64,000 nt of DNA from Emcibacter nanhaiensis (GCF_006385175.1 NZ_VFIY01000004.1:620001-684000); one strand, 5' to 3'; positions 26,405-37,057 are shown, counted from the first letter of the stretch. Notes: generated by a model from the sequence alone, not told the origin. Numbers and translations: made by a program.

Positions 26405-27637
26405 TTATTCATAGGCCGGCGGAATGTCCGCATCGCCACGCTTTTTCTGCAGGCGCAGGCGCAGGGCGTTGAGCTTGATGAAGCCTTCCGCATCGCGCTG
26501 GTCATACACCTGGTCTTCCTCGAAGGTCACATGCTCCATGCTGTACAGCGACTTGGGTGACTTGCGGCCGACCAGGGTGGCGCTGCCCTTATAGAGTTTC
26601 AGGCGTACAGTGCCTTCCACATGCTCCTGGGACTTGTCGATCAGGGCCTGCAGCATTTCCCGCTCGGGTGAGAACCAGAAGCCGTTGTAGATCAGTTCCG
26701 CATATTTCGGCATCAACTCGTCTTTCAGGTGCATGGCGCCCCGGTCGAGGGTGATGCTTTCCATGCCCCGGTGCGCGGTCAGCAGGATGGTACCGCCCGG
26801 TGTCTCGTAAATACCGCGGCTCTTCATGCCGACAAACCGGTTTTCCAGCAGGTCAAGACGGCCGATGCCGTTGGCCCCGCCCAGTTCGTTGAGCTTGGTC
26901 AGGATTTCAGCCGGTGACATTTTCACGCCGTCGATGGCCACCGGATCGCCCTTCTTGAAGTCGATCTCGATATAGGTCGGAGTGTCGGGGGCTTCCTCCG
27001 GGGACACAATGCGGTTGTAGACATATTCCGGGGCCTCGGTCCAGGGATCTTCCAGCGCCTTGCCCTCGCTGGAGGTGTGCAGCAGGTTGGCGTCAACCGA
27101 GAACGGCGCCTCGCCGCGCTTGTCCTTGGCGATCGGGATCTGGTGCTTTTCCGCATAGTCGATCAGCTTGGTACGGCTGTTGAGGTCCCATTCGCGCCAG
27201 GGAGCGATGACCTTGATGTCCGGGTTGAGGGCATAATAGCCGAGCTCGAACCGCACCTGGTCGTTGCCCTTGCCTGTCGCACCGTGGCAGACCGCATCGG
27301 CGCCAGTGGCCTTGGCGATTTCGATCTGGCGCTTGGCAATCAGCGGGCGGGCGATGGAGGTGCCGAGCAGGTAAACCCCTTCATAAAGGGCATTGGCCCG
27401 GAACATGGGGAACACATAGTCGCGGACGAATTCCTCGCGCAGATCCTCGATATAGATTTCCTTGCAGCCGAACATTTCCGCTTTCTTGCGGGCCGGCTCC
27501 AGTTCCTCACCCTGGCCCAGGTCGGCGGTGAAAGTCACCACTTCGCAGTCATAGGTCTCCTGCAGCCATTTCAGGATAATCGAGGTATCCAGACCGCCGG
27601 AATAGGCCAGCACCACTTTATTGATTTTTTCAGTCAT
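26405..27637 (-). CDS. argG: Argininosuccinate synthase
   Basis: A 410-residue ATP-dependent ligase joining citrulline and aspartate in arginine synthesis. The PP-loop AYSGGLDTS is at residues 11-19; further signatures are [13 protein letters not shown] and [16 protein letters not shown]. The ATG at 27637 gives the canonical [15 protein letters not shown] start; seven additional codons upstream are not needed. The gene is monocistronic, between a bidirectional terminator and the minus-strand terminator of the small RNA-like element at 27725. Confidence 0.97.
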   Translation of the reverse strand: MTEKINKVVLAYSGGLDTSIILKWLQETYDCEVVTFTADLGQGEELEPARKKAEMFGCKEIYIEDLREEFVRDYVFPMFRANALYEGVYLLGTSIARPLIAKRQIEIAKATGADAVCHGATGKGNDQVRFELGYYALNPDIKVIAPWREWDLNSRTKLIDYAEKHQIPIAKDKRGEAPFSVDANLLHTSSEGKALEDPWTEAPEYVYNRIVSPEEAPDTPTYIEIDFKKGDPVAIDGVKMSPAEILTKLNELGGANGIGRLDLLENRFVGMKSRGIYETPGGTILLTAHRGMESITLDRGAMHLKDELMPKYAELIYNGFWFSPEREMLQALIDKSQEHVEGTVRLKLYKGSATLVGRKSPKSLYSMEHVTFEEDQVYDQRDAEGFIKLNALRLRLQKKRGDADIPPAYE

Positions 27638-27724
27638 CAGGGGGCATCCTTTACTCAATTTTCTGTCCAGTGAATACTCTGACGCCCGGGTGAGGTCAAC
27701 TGAAAAGCCAAGGGAGATTAACAG

Positions 27725-27890
27725 AAAAAAAGGCTGCCGCCCGGAGGACGGCAGCCAGCCCTTCTACGGAGGATAGCTATTAATGTGTGGTCTAATAACT
27801 ATCTAGGGTTAGGTGTTTCCAAAAGCGCAGGCAACACGCTTCAGGTTTCACAAGATATGACCCCCGGGGAGGTAAAACCCGCTAACCCTA
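27725..27890 (-). ncRNA. Candidate small RNA, copy 1 of a two-member family
   Basis: Read on the minus strand, a hairpin (27803-27772, 11-bp stem with one U-G wobble, loop containing CCACACA) is followed by a 15-base linker starting CTCCGTAG and then a second 11-bp hairpin (27756-27732) running into seven U residues, a Rho-independent terminator. A TTTACA (27917-27912) and TTGAAT (27895-27890) with 16-base spacing could be its promoter. An 87-base 5' part is framed by TAGGGTTAG and its complement (27890-27882, 27812-27804). It may alternatively be the structured 3' end of the TonB receptor transcript. The conserved part is shared with copy 2 at 33622. Confidence 0.6.
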
Positions 27891-27930
27891 TTCAAAATTT
27901 TCTTCGGCAATTGTAAAAAACTGTGTGATT

Positions 27931-30900
27931 TCAGAAACGTGCTTCCACGCCGAAATACATATAAGGCCCCAGAACATCATAGAAATTGGGGAAAGTATTG
28001 GCCTGTTGCTGGCTCTCGCCGACTGGGGTTGGCTGATTGTTGAATAAATTATCCACACCACCACGCAATGTCACATTTTCCCCGATGTGATATTTCAAAT
28101 ACAGATCAAAATAATGTTCAGCGGAAAGCGCCGGCACCGCCAGATCCGCAGGATCAATCCCGCTTAACTGGCTACCTGTCCTGACACCACTGAGATATCG
28201 CCACCTCACGGTCAGACTCATGGGGCCAGTATTCCATGTGGTCATTTGTGTGAAGCGGAACCTAGGATGAGGATCGCCGCAATGCAGACCAAAGTAACCG
28301 GCACAATCATAGCCAACCAGTCCGTTCGCAGCCTGGAGCTTATAATCGAACACGAAAGAGCCCTGAAAATAGATATCCAGGCTGTCATTGTTGCTCATCA
28401 AACCGCCCCCCAGTTCAGTGTAAAAAAACATCTGGGCGTCGAGGCCTGAGGTTTTTGCCTTTCCCTGGTTTGTCAGTTGGGCTTCCACATAGTCTATGTT
28501 GCCACCATCCAGGCGATGGATCGCATTGCAATAGGGGTTATTGGGATCTGAACCGGAGTAGCAGAGCTCCAGAACATTGCTGGTGCCTCCGGCCAAAACA
28601 TCTATCATGTCATAGATGTTTATGTTGTAATAATCCAACGTCACCTGGAAGTTCTCAATAAAGTCCGGCTCAAACACAGCACCAAGAGTAAATGTATTTG
28701 AATGTTCCTCCTCGAGATTAGGGTTACCACCGTAAACACTTCTAACCTGACTGCTCACCGGCGAAAATTTTCCGGTCTGACCAATCGGTACCCCCGTTGT
28801 TTCGCACAAGGTATCTATGTCGCCGTAGACATCGTAAAAACTATCCGCACAGGGGTCAGATGCGGGAAGGAAATTTTCGTAAGTTGCCGTGTAAAGTTCA
28901 CTTATACTGGGAGCCCTGACAGCACGCTGAAACTGGCCCCGGAAACTCAAGTTCTTTGTTGGCTTCCAGAATATCCCCCCGGCAAAAGAGACCGCGCTGC
29001 TCGAGGTACTAAACTCGGAAAAACGAAAGGCGCCCGATACCTCCAGCTGTTGTCCGCCCGACATCTGCGCCAGCAAAGGAATGCTGAATTCGCCGAACAG
29101 GCTGACCACATCATAGGCGCCGCTAAGATTCTGGCTCTGATTAAATCCCAGTGAATCATCACTGGACAAATAATCATCTATCGATCGACGGAGGGATTCC
29201 CTGCGCCAGTCCACACCAATCAGATATTTCATATCCTCCAGGGGGGCTTTGGCAATGTTGCCAGATAACGCCAGGCTTGCGACATGGCGCTGATATTTTG
29301 TCTTGCTTAGCACATCAATGCTTATGTAATCCGCAGCTGCACCTGTTACATTTCCCTGGCCAAAAATATTGACCGGAAAGCACCCGTCATCCCGTGCTGC
29401 CTCATCAGCACATACATATTTCCCATTTACCATCTCGATATCCAGGGCATGTCTTAACCGAGTTGAGGAAATGTCATTCACGCTGAATTCATTGTGGCTG
29501 TAATTGCTGAAATTATAGTGGGCCAACAGGCTCAAATGATCGGAAAATTTTATATCCGTCCCCAATACAACATTAAACGTATCCCTGTCGTTTTCCTGTC
29601 GCCGGGGTCCTATTTCAACAAACCTGCGCGCCAGAAAAGGAATTAAGGCCTTGCCGTCACTCTCAAAAAGCAGCCTGCCGGAAGTCATTTCGTCAGGTAC
29701 GCCCACAACGGCGACCGGTGTCCCATCGTCATTCCAAAGCGGTTCCGAGCCGACTACATTGCCCTGACCATCGTAGACCAGAGACAAGGCCTGTCGAGCC
29801 TGTACTGGGTTACCATTCAGGTCAAACAACAGGGCGCCCATACTGTCGCGTGCCTGCATCAGAGTCCCGGTTCCATACCAGTCGATTCCCTGCAACGCCA
29901 GTTTTGCCTGGTCGGACAGGAAAGGATTTTCAACAGGGACAGTCACATCGCCGATAAATGCCGGCGTCGGGGCCAGTTCAGTATCCACCCTGTTGTGAAC
30001 ATAAATCGACTGCAGGTACACATTGGCTGACTCTGACAGATCATAATCGCCGCCAAAGGTAATCATCCACCTTTTTTGGGGTACCTGGAGGTAGTTGGCC
30101 GGTGCATAGTTATAGGCATCCGTCAGGCGGTCATAAGTCTTGATTTCTCCTTCAGGCGTAAAAGTAGAGAGCCCCGGATACGGTCCCGATCCTGACACAT
30201 CATAAATAAGAGTGTCCGGGATCGCCGAACTCCCGGACCGAACCAGTCCCGGGATTCCCCCTTCGTCCGGCGACAGGGGAATTCCAAAACCATATTTCTC
30301 ATCCACGCTACCCGGTTCAATATAATAATCCGTCAAGGCGAAGGTGGAAAAATCGCGGCTCTCCTGCAACAGGGATTCCCGCTCGAGATAACCGATATGG
30401 AAGAAAAAATTCCCCCTGCCCTGTCCAATCTCCTGACCATAGACCATATCCCAGTTTGCCTTGTCTGCATCCCCTTGACTGGAGACTTTCTGCTGGGCGT
30501 CAACCAGAAATCCGTTGAAATCATCTTTCAGGACAAAATTTACCACGCCGGATATGGCATCGGATCCATAGACCGCCGACGTCCCGCCGGTAACGATTTC
30601 AACCTGCTCCAGAAGAATAGTGGGTATGGCGTTGAGATCGACTACGCCATCTTCGTCGCTGGGCGCATAGCGCCGGCCGTTGACCAGAACCAGTGTTCTC
30701 ACCGGTCCAAGCCCCCTCAGGTCTACAGTGACAGTCCCGTTGCCGGGATTATTGGAATGTGCCGTCAGTCCCGGAATGACCTGGGGATAGCGGTTCAGCG
30801 CATTTTCCACATTCACCGTTCCGGTAGTGGAAATCATTTCCGCATCGACGATTGAGAGAGGATTAGCCGTGGTCAGTTCCCGTCGCTTTAGCTGCGACCC

Positions 30901-31377
30901 GGTGATGACCAGCTCTTCCAGGAGTTTCTTTTCAACTGCGGGCTTCTGTTCGTCCAGGGAACGGACCATACTATCAAGGGCGATATTCCTTGCTTCCCGG
31001 CGCCGCTCACGCTCCAGCTTTTCCTGTTTCAAGCGCAATTCACGGGCACGCTCCTTGTCGAAACGAATAATGATCGTGTTGTCCGGATTTCGGTAGGCCC
31101 TGAATGGGGTATCCTGAAGCAAGATAGAGAGAGCTTCATTTGTGGCAAGCTTTCCGCTTAGCGGCGCCGCTGTGTAGTTGCTGGTTATATCATAGGGAAA
31201 GATGATCTGTTCCCCGGTCACCCGGGCAAAAATCAACAAAGCTTCCGCCAGGCTGTTCTGTTTGATCGAAAAATCAACCAGCTGCCTGTTCTCCTCTGCA
31301 GCGTAAACAGGCGGCACAAGAGATACCGAATACATTGACACCATCGTCAATGTGCCCATAAGCCGACCGGCGCGCAC
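27931..31377 (-). CDS. TonB-dependent receptor with N-terminal STN signalling domain
   Basis: A 1148-residue outer-membrane transporter. After a signal peptide (cleaved near PPVYAAEE) comes an STN secretin/TonB short domain (about 30-110: LVDFSIKQNSLAEALLIFA ... NTIIIRF), a charged helical linker of about 45 residues, the plug with TGSQLKRRELTTANPL and VTGGTSAVYGSDAISGVVNFVL, and a long barrel ending in a terminal phenylalanine. The STN domain signals substrate binding to FecR. The GTG at 31377 is chosen because AGGAG lies 7 bases upstream; the TTG further up lacks one. The ligand is unknown. Confidence 0.93.
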   Translation of the reverse strand: MRAGRLMGTLTMVSMYSVSLVPPVYAAEENRQLVDFSIKQNSLAEALLIFARVTGEQIIFPYDITSNYTAAPLSGKLATNEALSILLQDTPFRAYRNPDNTIIIRFDKERARELRLKQEKLERERRREARNIALDSMVRSLDEQKPAVEKKLLEELVITGSQLKRRELTTANPLSIVDAEMISTTGTVNVENALNRYPQVIPGLTAHSNNPGNGTVTVDLRGLGPVRTLVLVNGRRYAPSDEDGVVDLNAIPTILLEQVEIVTGGTSAVYGSDAISGVVNFVLKDDFNGFLVDAQQKVSSQGDADKANWDMVYGQEIGQGRGNFFFHIGYLERESLLQESRDFSTFALTDYYIEPGSVDEKYGFGIPLSPDEGGIPGLVRSGSSAIPDTLIYDVSGSGPYPGLSTFTPEGEIKTYDRLTDAYNYAPANYLQVPQKRWMITFGGDYDLSESANVYLQSIYVHNRVDTELAPTPAFIGDVTVPVENPFLSDQAKLALQGIDWYGTGTLMQARDSMGALLFDLNGNPVQARQALSLVYDGQGNVVGSEPLWNDDGTPVAVVGVPDEMTSGRLLFESDGKALIPFLARRFVEIGPRRQENDRDTFNVVLGTDIKFSDHLSLLAHYNFSNYSHNEFSVNDISSTRLRHALDIEMVNGKYVCADEAARDDGCFPVNIFGQGNVTGAAADYISIDVLSKTKYQRHVASLALSGNIAKAPLEDMKYLIGVDWRRESLRRSIDDYLSSDDSLGFNQSQNLSGAYDVVSLFGEFSIPLLAQMSGGQQLEVSGAFRFSEFSTSSSAVSFAGGIFWKPTKNLSFRGQFQRAVRAPSISELYTATYENFLPASDPCADSFYDVYGDIDTLCETTGVPIGQTGKFSPVSSQVRSVYGGNPNLEEEHSNTFTLGAVFEPDFIENFQVTLDYYNINIYDMIDVLAGGTSNVLELCYSGSDPNNPYCNAIHRLDGGNIDYVEAQLTNQGKAKTSGLDAQMFFYTELGGGLMSNNDSLDIYFQGSFVFDYKLQAANGLVGYDCAGYFGLHCGDPHPRFRFTQMTTWNTGPMSLTVRWRYLSGVRTGSQLSGIDPADLAVPALSAEHYFDLYLKYHIGENVTLRGGVDNLFNNQPTPVGESQQQANTFPNFYDVLGPYMYFGVEARF

Positions 31378-31460
31378 GAATTTACTCCTGCCCAACTGCA
31401 AACACCTTCCCCTAGATATAAATCCCCCAATCAGACATGAACCGGCTATCGGTTGACCGG

Positions 31461-32582
31461 TCAGGCCTCCGTTATAAAAGTCACAAACGGCGTCACCTTT
31501 ATTACCTTGACTGGGAAGGCATCTTCAACTGCATTAATAAAGGCGTCAAAATCATTGATATCAAAAGCACCCCCCATCTTCATTTGTTTTATCGCCTGGT
31601 CTGTTATGATGATTTTCTTATTTGTATAGCGCGCCATTTCATTGACGATCTCCGACAAAGGCTGCCCCCGGAACAATATCTTCCCCTGTCGGGAGAAAAC
31701 CAAACGTTCAAGATCAAGCTGGCTGGCCTGTCCAACGGGTCCCAGATGTCCGTCGTAGGCAAACATTTTTTGTCCGCCGGTGACAAAATAAGAGCTATCT
31801 TCACCCCCCTCTGCCGTCTGTTTAATCTCCTCCAGATCCGATTCCTGATGCACTGCCACGGTGCCTTCAATGACAATCACCTCCACCTTGTCTTCGCGGT
31901 CATAAACACTGAAGGACGTGCCCACAGCCTGGGCTGTTCCATATTCTGTCTCGACGACAAACGGGCGGCTGGGGTCCTTTTCCACATCAAAGATTGCCTC
32001 GCCCCTGAGCAGCACCACCTTGCGCAGATTTTTGGTATATTCCTCCCGCAACAGACTGTCCGTGTTCATAAATACATGGGATCCGTCGGCAAGGATAATC
32101 CGGCTCTGCTCTCCTACATCCGTCCTGTAGGTGCCTTCAGGCAGATAACGGCTGTAACCGTAATAGGACATCGCCACCGTCACCAACACCGCAAGCGTCG
32201 CCGCGATCCGGGCGAAGGTCCGTGAAAATGCCCACCCATTGTTTTTTGTCGCTGCGGCAGTCGACAGGTAAGTTATATTTGTCCCGTCTGCATCACTGCT
32301 GTCTCTGCCGGAAAGAGATATATCCCCATCACTTTCCTCTGTTTTGAGTGCGCTGAAGTCAAGACCATCCATATCGGCAAGCGATAAGTCGTCCTCCAGC
32401 ATGTCTTCCACATCGAGCCAGAAAGAAGCAACCTGCTCATAGACTTCCCGATGGCGTTCATCCTGTTCATACCAAGTCAGGAATTGGTCGCGGAGTTCGT
32501 CGTTGCCGGCGTCCTCCTGCAGGCGCATAAACCACTGCCGCGCCTGATCTTCCAGATCCTGGTGTTTTTCTTTTTCGTCCAC
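31461..32582 (-). CDS. FecR family anti-sigma/signal transducer
   Basis: A 373-residue inner-membrane protein. It has an N-terminal DUF4880 cytoplasmic domain (about 8-60, ARQWFMRLQEDAGNDEL ... WYEQDERHREVYEQ), a long acidic linker, one transmembrane helix at 124-144, a periplasmic FecR domain (about 155-270, with ILADGSHVFMNTDS) and a C-terminal DUF4974-like domain (FRGQPLSEIVNEMARYTNKKI). It would receive the signal from the STN domain of the receptor and control the ECF sigma factor. It lies 6 bases after the sigma gene and 83 bases before the receptor gene. Confidence 0.92.
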   Translation of the reverse strand: MDEKEKHQDLEDQARQWFMRLQEDAGNDELRDQFLTWYEQDERHREVYEQVASFWLDVEDMLEDDLSLADMDGLDFSALKTEESDGDISLSGRDSSDADGTNITYLSTAAATKNNGWAFSRTFARIAATLAVLVTVAMSYYGYSRYLPEGTYRTDVGEQSRIILADGSHVFMNTDSLLREEYTKNLRKVVLLRGEAIFDVEKDPSRPFVVETEYGTAQAVGTSFSVYDREDKVEVIVIEGTVAVHQESDLEEIKQTAEGGEDSSYFVTGGQKMFAYDGHLGPVGQASQLDLERLVFSRQGKILFRGQPLSEIVNEMARYTNKKIIITDQAIKQMKMGGAFDINDFDAFINAVEDAFPVKVIKVTPFVTFITEA

Positions 32583-32588
32583 AATAAC

Positions 32589-33185
32589 TCACCGTATCAT
32601 TCTTATTTTCGCTGCATTATCCCCGCTCACACCCTTGCCATCTCTTTTTTCCTGCCGGATGGCTGTCTGGGGCCTCTGGAGCAGCCTCATATAATGCTGG
32701 CAATCCCGCATTCCTTTCAGCACGTGCTTTTCAGCAGTACTGATCGAAATGTCGAGTTTTTCCGCTATTTCCTTGTAGCTATGTTTGTTTATTACTCTCA
32801 GTGTAAAAGCCCTGCGGCATTTGGGAGGCAACTGATCGACAGCCTCGCAGAACAACTGATATTCCTGTTTGGAATTCAGGGCCTGATCAGCCAGGGGTTC
32901 AGCGCATTTGACGTCCAGTAGCTCGCCGTCCACGGAATTCTCGAACTTGACGATTTTCCGCCGCCGCAGCGTTTTCATGGCCAGGTTATGGGCAATCCTG
33001 TACAGGAAAGCTTTGGGCGACTGTATCTCCTCCGGGTTCTTCGCATTATGGAACCGAAGGAAGGCTTCCTGGGCGACTTCCTCGGCTTCATTTTCAGAAC
33101 GCAGAAATTTATACACATACCCCTTCAGGTTTTGGCTATGTTCTCTGTAGAGCTCCTCCAGAACTGTATTCCGGTTATTTTCCAT
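32589..33185 (-). CDS. ECF-family RNA polymerase sigma factor (FecI-like)
   Basis: A 198-residue sigma-70 family protein with region 2 (LYREHSQNLKGYVYKFLRSENEAEEVAQEAFLR-like) and region 4 (LPPKCRRAFTLRVINKHSYKEIAEKLDISISTAEKHV-like helix-turn-helix). With the FecR and STN-TonB genes immediately downstream it forms a complete cell-surface signalling cassette. A C-terminal extension of about 25 basic residues is present. The start is the ATG at 33185 behind AAAGG. Its own promoter must lie in the AT-rich region above 33186. Confidence 0.93.
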   Translation of the reverse strand: MENNRNTVLEELYREHSQNLKGYVYKFLRSENEAEEVAQEAFLRFHNAKNPEEIQSPKAFLYRIAHNLAMKTLRRRKIVKFENSVDGELLDVKCAEPLADQALNSKQEYQLFCEAVDQLPPKCRRAFTLRVINKHSYKEIAEKLDISISTAEKHVLKGMRDCQHYMRLLQRPQTAIRQEKRDGKGVSGDNAAKIRMIR

Positions 33186-33449
33186 AACCTTTGTCCATTT
33201 CCGGGAAGATATTTTCTGCCGGATTATACTCCGTTCCTTTCACTAGCTTCCTCCGCATGAGCTTTTATTATATTGTGGAATTTATATCCTAGCCCCATTC
33301 AAACCACCCACACATTATCCTGAGACCAAGCGAAAAAAAATTGCGACGGAAGGCCTCAACCAGCACTCAAACCGCAGAAATTCCACAGCCTGATCGTAAT
33401 TTTAAAAAAAATAAAAGTCTATTAGCGGGTTTATCGCTGTCAGGAGTCT
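33186..33449. other. AT-rich non-coding region upstream of the ECF sigma gene
   Basis: No gene is visible. The stretch contains a 10-base inverted repeat TGTGGAATTT/AAATTCCACA (about 33275 and 33379), roughly 94 bases apart, which may be chance. It should hold the promoter of the sigma-FecR-receptor operon. Confidence 0.4.
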
Positions 33450-33617
33450 ATGTTTCTTATGGACGGTCGGAAAAGTAACAATAGATCACAAAATTTTGTA
33501 TCTGAACGATATATCGAGAGAGCAGAATATTTCGATTTTCATGCCCACCGCACAGTCCGCCCGCAAAAGCAGAATAATTGCTGGCGGATTACAGAAACGA
33601 CTCACCCTGAAAAATAA
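33450..33617 (+). CDS. Possible 55-residue small protein
   Basis: An ATG preceded by AGGAG (only 3 bases away, tighter than usual; the in-frame ATG at 33459 would be an alternative) opens 55 codons rich in Arg, Asn and Gln, with RAEYFDFHAHRTVRPQKQ in the middle, ending just before the small-RNA-like element copy 2 (which is on the other strand). No family is recognised, and the low GC makes a chance reading frame quite possible. Confidence 0.25.
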   Translation: MFLMDGRKSNNRSQNFVSERYIERAEYFDFHAHRTVRPQKQNNCWRITETTHPEK

Positions 33618-33621
33618 TATT

Positions 33622-33745
33622 AAAAAAGGCTGCAGCTTTTTCAAGCTGCAGCCAGTTCTCCTACGGAGGATAGCTATTTCTGTGTGGGAAAATAGCTATC
33701 AAAGGAACTTGATGTGGTAATACCCCCGTACCGCGTCGGTAAATC
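33622..33745 (-). ncRNA. Candidate small RNA, copy 2 of a two-member family
   Basis: On the minus strand, a perfect 11-bp hairpin (33700-33669, 10-base loop with CCACACA) is followed by a 15-base linker beginning CTCCGTAG and a perfect 11-bp hairpin (33653-33628) capped by a GAAA tetraloop and followed by six U residues. Layout, spacing, loop and linker match copy 1 at 27725, while the terminator stem has a different sequence with pairing kept. The part further 5' is not conserved with copy 1; the 5' end given here (about 33745) is a guess. No open reading frame explains the conservation. Confidence 0.6.
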
Positions 33746-33899
33746 AAACAAACTTTTATATATTTGAATAAATCGAAATATTATTCGGTTTATTTGCTGT
33801 AATTACGGATATCACAACCTTTAACAGATTGCCAGTATATTATAACAGATATAAGTCTCAAAGGTCCCCGTACAAGGCTTTATCGCATATTTAGGTTAA

Positions 33900-34055
33900 T
33901 TCGTCGTAAAAGCAGAAATTTCATCCCTAACCAGCCTAACAGTCCTGGCCGACAGCCTGCCGGAATGGAACGATCTGCCCCCTGGAACGCTCTTGGGTGA
34001 CACCGTCTATTACTCCGCCGCCAGCCGGCCAAAGAAGTTACTGAAAGTTGACACC
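33900..34055 (+). pseudogene. Remnant of a beta-propeller (SMP-30/NHL-like) protein C-terminus
   Basis: A stop-free stretch without a start codon translates to a protein-like segment containing LADSLPEWNDLPPG, TLLGDTVYYSAASRP and a trailing KKLLKVD. The pattern 'hPEWND-P-G---GD-hYY-A-S' resembles the last blade of six-bladed propeller lactonase/NHL proteins. It is GC-rich with host-like codons inside an AT-rich region. An in-frame stop (33897) precedes it, and the frame drifts into the Sel1 gene. This is best read as the relic of a gene once beside the receptor cassette. Confidence 0.4.
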
Positions 34056-34116
34056 TTCGAAAAGCAATTGCTAGTCTGTGTTGTCGAACAAACAACAACT
34101 CACATTGGGGGAATCT

Positions 34117-35061
34117 ATGAAGATTAAATTTGCTCTTCTGCTCATCCTTTCCGGCTTTCTGTCTCTTCCTGCATTCGCGGAAAAAAGTTACAAAACAATG
34201 GAGAACGTCAACGGTTTGGGAGCGATCTTTGGTGGGCGCTACGCCATTATAGAGTACAACTATTCTCAGGGTGTAGAAGTAGGGTTTTTGATTGATACAG
34301 AGCCAGAACCGGTCCCTGACAATGCGCTCGAAGAATGGCTGGAAGCTCTCGAGGTGATTGGGTTCAAAAGATGGTTCCACATCGCCTATGAAAAAGTTGT
34401 TACAGAAAAATCTCTCCACAGCCCCTATGAAAAATCGAGAACAAAAAAAGGCACACCTACTCAGATAAGATATGTCTCCATGCTGAGGGAATCCCCGATG
34501 CCTCCGCCGCTGTCGGGAGAAGCCTTTGACTCGGAGAATCCTGAGCATCTCCGACAAAAGGACTGGTTCATAGAAAAGTCAAAAGTAGCTTCAGACGAGG
34601 AAACCTTATTTCTTGCCTTGATCAACATTCTTGGAGTTGGCACTTGTGTGAACGATGAACTGGCAATGGAGTTACTAAACGGCTTGGCTAACAAAGGTTA
34701 TGGCAGGGCCTCCTTTGTCCTCTCCAAAATTTATGAAGACAATGAGGACACGGCGGAGTTTCTCGCCAGCATTCAAAGAGATGAAAAAACATCTATGAAC
34801 TGGCTTCTCAAGGCAGCCAGGGAAGGTCACCTGGATAGCCAGATCACACTGGCCAACTATTACCTCAAAGGAAAAAGAGTAGAGAAGAGCCTTAAAGACG
34901 CATATGTCTGGGCGCGGACTGCTGCTTTGTCGGATAGGCGCAACGGTAGTGCTACACTTAAAAAAATCAACAAAAGATATGATAGCAGGAAACAGCAGAA
35001 ATACCTGGAGGCTTCATACGACTCCTGGCCGTTACGAGAAGAGGTCAAAATCGCCGAATAG
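34117..35061 (+). CDS. Secreted Sel1-repeat protein
   Basis: A 314-residue protein with a clear signal peptide (MKIKFALLLILSGFLSLPAFA). The middle shows no known domain; the C-terminal half (about 185-290) contains Sel1/TPR-like helical repeats such as MNWLLKAAREGHLDSQITLANYYLKG followed by the usual DAYVWARTAAL ending. Such solenoids mediate protein-protein contacts. The ATG at 34117 has GGGGGA upstream; an earlier ATG at 34078 lacks a signal peptide in register. GC is lower than that of the core genes, suggesting acquisition. Confidence 0.85.
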   Translation: MKIKFALLLILSGFLSLPAFAEKSYKTMENVNGLGAIFGGRYAIIEYNYSQGVEVGFLIDTEPEPVPDNALEEWLEALEVIGFKRWFHIAYEKVVTEKSLHSPYEKSRTKKGTPTQIRYVSMLRESPMPPPLSGEAFDSENPEHLRQKDWFIEKSKVASDEETLFLALINILGVGTCVNDELAMELLNGLANKGYGRASFVLSKIYEDNEDTAEFLASIQRDEKTSMNWLLKAAREGHLDSQITLANYYLKGKRVEKSLKDAYVWARTAALSDRRNGSATLKKINKRYDSRKQQKYLEASYDSWPLREEVKIAE

Positions 35062-35072
35062 GCTCAAATAAA

Positions 35073-35101
35073 CGGGCTTCAGAATAAAATTCTGAAGCCC
35101 G
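35073..35101. terminator. Terminator between the Sel1 gene and thiC
   Basis: A perfect 13-bp stem (CGGGCTTCAGAAT and its complement) with a 3-base loop. On the minus strand it is followed by TTTATTT and so is best suited to end the thiC transcript, whose stop codon is 33 bases before it; it can also block the plus-strand Sel1 transcript. Confidence 0.85.
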
Positions 35102-35133
35102 TGACAACTTCCGGACAGGTCACCAACGGCTTA

Positions 35134-37056
<1,923 letters not shown>

Positions 37057-37057
37057 T

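Noticed and set aside
27725-27803. Reading the paired elements as a simple mobile repeat (MITE or REP)
   Set aside because: The stems differ in sequence while pairing, spacing, loop and linker stay the same, and no terminal repeats or target duplications are visible; this pattern fits RNA selection better than recent transposition.
27725-27890. 6S RNA, SRP RNA, tmRNA or a known riboswitch for RNA copy 1
   Set aside because: None of the diagnostic sequence blocks of these RNAs is present.
33880-34557. 225-codon minus-strand frame over the Sel1 gene start
   Set aside because: It is antisense to a signal-peptide gene with a good ribosome binding site, and its composition is basic and unprotein-like.
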